Assembly (NCBI GenBank): GCA_902613655.1
Contig: CACMHR010000006.1
Location: 1 to 53,875 of the forward strand
Direction of reading: 5' to 3'
Source: Anoxypelagibacter sp902613655
GTDB lineage: Bacteria > Pseudomonadota > Alphaproteobacteria > Pelagibacterales > Pelagibacteraceae
Length of the DNA stretch: 53,875 nucleotides
Positions 51,766-53,875 of this stretch are shown piece after piece; position 1 is the first letter of the stretch; the number at the start of each line of letters is the position of its first letter. The notes below the pieces were generated by a model. That model saw only the letters and a program-made list of their open reading frames with translations, was not told the DNA's origin and ran no database searches. The position numbers and the translations under genes were made by a program.

Positions 51766-53136
51766 CTATTTCTTTTTACTTTTTTTTTTAATTTTTGATT
51801 TTTTTACGTTTTTTTTGGTATCACTCTTGTGATCATGATCGTGATCATGTGTATGGGATTTTAGTATTTCTTCAGCTTCTTTTGTTGTCACATTTTTTTT
51901 ATTTAATGTAATTTTATTTTTAATTAAATCTAATATTTTCTCTTCATATAAAGCTCCTCTTAAACTTGATACGGCGCTTGGGTTTTTTTGATAATAATCC
52001 ATTACCATTTTTTCTTGACCTGGCATCGTTTTAATTTGTTTTTGTATTTCATTTTTAATTTCATTCTCATCAATTTTTAAATTATTAGATTGTGCAATTT
52101 CGTTTAGTAATAATCCTATCTTAATTCTTGATTTTGCTAATTTTATATTTTTTTCTTTATTTTTTTGTTCATCTTCTTTTTTTTGGTTCCTTGTTAATAA
52201 TTTTGCTTCCTGTTCAACTAAATTAGGTGGCAATTCTAATGAGTGTGATTTTTCAAGTTGTTCTAAAATATTTTTTTTGGTAATTACACTAAGACTGCTT
52301 TTGTATTCATTGGACATTTGTTTGCTAACTAAAGTTTTAAGATCTTCAAGACTTTTGGCGCCCATTTTTTTTGCAAATTCGTCATTAATTTTTGTATTAA
52401 TAGATTTTTTAATATTAGTAATTTTACAATCAAAATTTGTTTTTTTATTTACTAATTCTTTTTTTGGAAAATTTGGTGGGAGTTTTACAGTTACTGTTTT
52501 ATTGTCATTTTTTTTTGTACCTAAAAGTTGATCGTCAAAACCTTTTATAAAAAGATCTCTTCCTAATATTAATTGAACGTTTTTTCCTTCATTTCCTTCA
52601 AAATCTTTTCCATCAATTTTAGCTTTGTAGTCAAAAATGATCATGTCACCCTTTTCTGATTTTTCATTTTCTTTTTTATTTTCAAAGTTTTGTTGACCTT
52701 TGGCAATTTCATCAATTCTTTTATTGATTATATTTTTATCAATTTCAATATTGTATTCGGTTGCTTTAATTGAATTTAATGGTTTGACTTTGATTTCTGG
52801 TAAAGTTTCTAATTCTATTGTGTAATCTAAATCCTTTCCCTCTCCAAAAGTTTTTAAGTCTATTTTAGGTTGGCCAGCTACTTTAATTTTATTATCCTCG
52901 ATAGCTTTGGATGAGGTTTCCTTCAAAATGGCATCTATTACTTCGCCATACACAGCTTTACCAAATTGATTTTTGATAATATTAGTTGGGACCTTACCTG
53001 GTCTAAAACCTTTTAATTGAACTTTGTGTTGAAGTTCATTAAGTTTTTCATCTAACTTTTTCTGTATAGTTTTTTTATCAACTAAAACAGATAAAATAGT
53101 TTTAAAACCCTTTTTCGAATTTACCTTTACTTTCAT
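51766..53136 (-). CDS. tig: Trigger factor with a His/Asp- and Lys-rich tail
   Basis: Ribosome-associated chaperone and prolyl isomerase. The 456-residue protein begins MKVKVNSKKGFKTILSVLV, with the ribosome-binding signature LKGFRPGKVPTNIIKNQFG at about residues 40-58. An FKBP domain follows (KGDMIIFDYKAKIDGKDFEG, then LILGRDLFIKGFDDQLLG). A C-terminal helical chaperone domain completes the core. The tail ends HTHDHDHDHK followed by about 20 mostly lysine residues, unusual for the family. A longer frame reading through tRNA-Leu is rejected; the ATG at 53136 is 6 bases after the tRNA CCA. Confidence 0.96.
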   Translation of the reverse strand: MKVKVNSKKGFKTILSVLVDKKTIQKKLDEKLNELQHKVQLKGFRPGKVPTNIIKNQFGKAVYGEVIDAILKETSSKAIEDNKIKVAGQPKIDLKTFGEGKDLDYTIELETLPEIKVKPLNSIKATEYNIEIDKNIINKRIDEIAKGQQNFENKKENEKSEKGDMIIFDYKAKIDGKDFEGNEGKNVQLILGRDLFIKGFDDQLLGTKKNDNKTVTVKLPPNFPKKELVNKKTNFDCKITNIKKSINTKINDEFAKKMGAKSLEDLKTLVSKQMSNEYKSSLSVITKKNILEQLEKSHSLELPPNLVEQEAKLLTRNQKKEDEQKNKEKNIKLAKSRIKIGLLLNEIAQSNNLKIDENEIKNEIQKQIKTMPGQEKMVMDYYQKNPSAVSSLRGALYEEKILDLIKNKITLNKKNVTTKEAEEILKSHTHDHDHDHKSDTKKNVKKSKIKKKSKKK

Positions 53137-53142
53137 AAAAAT

Positions 53143-53227
53143 TGGTGGGCAAGAAGAGACTCGAACTCTTAAGCCTTGCGGCACTAGTTCCTAAGACTAG
53201 CGCGTATACCAATTCCGCCACTTGCCC
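53143..53227 (-). tRNA. tRNA-Leu(TAG)
   Basis: Class II tRNA of 85 bases with encoded CCA on the reverse strand. Acceptor GGGCAAG/CTTGCCC, discriminator A, D arm GTGGCGGAATTGGTATACGC, anticodon stem CTAGT/ACTAG around loop CTTAGGA giving anticodon TAG (leucine CTN codons), variable arm TGCCGCAAGGC and T arm GAGTTCGAGTCTC. It is immediately upstream of tig, as in several alphaproteobacteria. Confidence 0.96.
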
Positions 53228-53261
53228 ATTAAATTAATTTTATAACAAAAACTTATAACAA

Positions 53262-53875
53262 CTATTGCTTTTTTGCGAAACTATAAAGTAGTGAATAAAA
53301 GACAATATAAAGAATTAATAATGAAAAAAACCAATATTTACAAATTAAACCATTATCCTGGAAAAAAACTGCTGGTAAAATTAAAGAAGTATAAATTGTA
53401 TTTATTAAAAGGGAATTTAAATAGTTACTATCTTTAAACTTCAAAGAATTCGCTAAAAAACTGTAAGTTAACATGTGTAAGTGTGACCTATCAGGTTTTA
53501 AGGGTGATTTTTTTAAATATAATTTTCTAAAAAAAGAAAAGAAAACCTCAAAAAACAAATAAAATAAAAGTATACAAAAAAAGAAGGATGAAATCTGAGG
53601 ATTTAAATTATTTGTATTAATAATATTATAAGCTACTAACGAACCAAATAAATATGAGCCACTATCTCCTAAAAACAGAGTTGCTTTTGGAAAATTAAAA
53701 AGTAGAAAAGATATCAAAACAACAATCTGAGCAGTAATTACCATTGCTAGGTCTTGATTTCCATTGATTAAATTTATATATAAAAGTATAAAATTTATTA
53801 TAAGTAGGTGAATTGTTAAAAGCCCATTGAAACCATCTACAAGATTAGCTCCATTAATAATAAATAAAAAACAAA
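53262..53875 (-). CDS. WecA/MraY-family undecaprenyl-phosphate glycosyl-1-phosphate transferase, N-terminus cut by window edge
   Basis: Inner-membrane enzyme that loads a sugar-1-phosphate onto the lipid carrier to start a polysaccharide or lipopolysaccharide chain. The frame continues past the right edge; about 204 codons are visible. It carries INGANLVDGFNGLLTIH near the edge, and PKATLFLGDSGSYLFGSLVA, the conserved NxxNxxDGxxGL and LGDSGS motifs of the superfamily. PDRSHLHML follows in the cytoplasmic loop, and several membrane helices are present. The HxH loop and short length favour a WecA/WbpL-like rather than MraY enzyme. It ends 34 bases before tRNA-Leu. Confidence 0.88.
   Translation of the reverse strand, partial: CFLFIINGANLVDGFNGLLTIHLLIINFILLYINLINGNQDLAMVITAQIVVLISFLLFNFPKATLFLGDSGSYLFGSLVAYNIINTNNLNPQISSFFFCILLFYLFFEVFFSFFRKLYLKKSPLKPDRSHLHMLTYSFLANSLKFKDSNYLNSLLINTIYTSLILPAVFFQDNGLICKYWFFSLLILYIVFYSLLYSFAKKQ

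Noticed and set aside
51820..51860. GATC-rich repeat in tig as a regulatory or CRISPR-like repeat
   Set aside because: The units encode the HDHDHDH tail in frame and are too short and too few for a CRISPR array.
53137..53184. N-terminal extension of trigger factor (MPQGLRVRVSSC...)
   Set aside because: These codons are the 3' half of tRNA-Leu; the trigger-factor fold begins at MKVKVNSKKG.

Overview
The window looks like a stretch of a SAR11-type (Pelagibacterales) alphaproteobacterial chromosome. This is inferred from the very A+T-rich DNA, the near absence of spacers, many overlapping start/stop codons, alphaproteobacterial gene orders (ihfA-merR, glyA-nrdR-rib-nusB-hppA, spoT-pyrE-pdxJ-lepB-rnc-recO, nuoA to nuoN, tig-clpP-clpX-lon), an H+-pyrophosphatase, and small lysine/asparagine-rich versions of standard proteins. 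No insertion sequence, prophage, CRISPR array, toxin-antitoxin pair or recombinase is visible. No stretch longer than about 150 bases lacks a gene.

Layout. Positions 1-1924 (minus): ctaA, rplM and the start of rpsI. 1982-2263 (plus): a chorismate mutase. 2265-4833 (minus): a compact block, ubiquinol-cytochrome c chaperone, rpmF, plsX, ihfA, merR, rpmG. 4810-5295 (plus): bamE, whose start overlaps the start of the divergent chaperone. 5306-13814 (minus): dioxygenase, rpiB, glyA, nrdR, ribD, ribE, ribBA-like, ribH, nusB, hppA in transcription order, which combines C1/serine metabolism, the riboflavin pathway and the proton-pumping pyrophosphatase. 13896-14885 (plus): hemB. 14878-21822 (minus): dapA, smpB, folK, spoT, pyrE, pdxJ, lepB, rnc, recO. 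21862-24150 (plus): a soluble lytic transglycosylase. 24154-27758 (minus): birA, an O-methyltransferase, trhO, a MATE transporter and tRNA-Ser(GCT), downstream of the nuo operon. 27758-41655 (minus): all fourteen complex I genes in canonical order. 41800-41955 (minus): tRNA-Val and tRNA-Asp. 42057-44762 (plus): a zinc-ribbon membrane protein, acetoacetyl-CoA synthetase and a small unknown protein. 44764-53227 (minus): tRNA-Leu, tig, clpP, clpX, lon, and a large sugar-modifying fusion gene. 53262 to the end (minus): the C-terminal part of a WecA/MraY-type glycosyl-phosphate transferase.

Most of the window is streamlined housekeeping sequence. The least ordinary gene is the 847-residue protein at 44764-47307, which joins an epimerase/dehydratase-like domain, a cupin and a complete zinc-binding C-methyltransferase. 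With the transferase at the right edge it suggests a nearby surface-polysaccharide locus. Other departures from family norms are a RibBA whose GTP cyclohydrolase II half has lost its zinc and catalytic motifs, a SpoT lacking the region between TGS and ACT, an NrdR with a shifted zinc-ribbon cysteine, a trigger factor with a His/Asp tail starting six bases after a tRNA, and convergent gene ends with no space for terminators. I did not find a clearly new multi-gene defence or mobile system.
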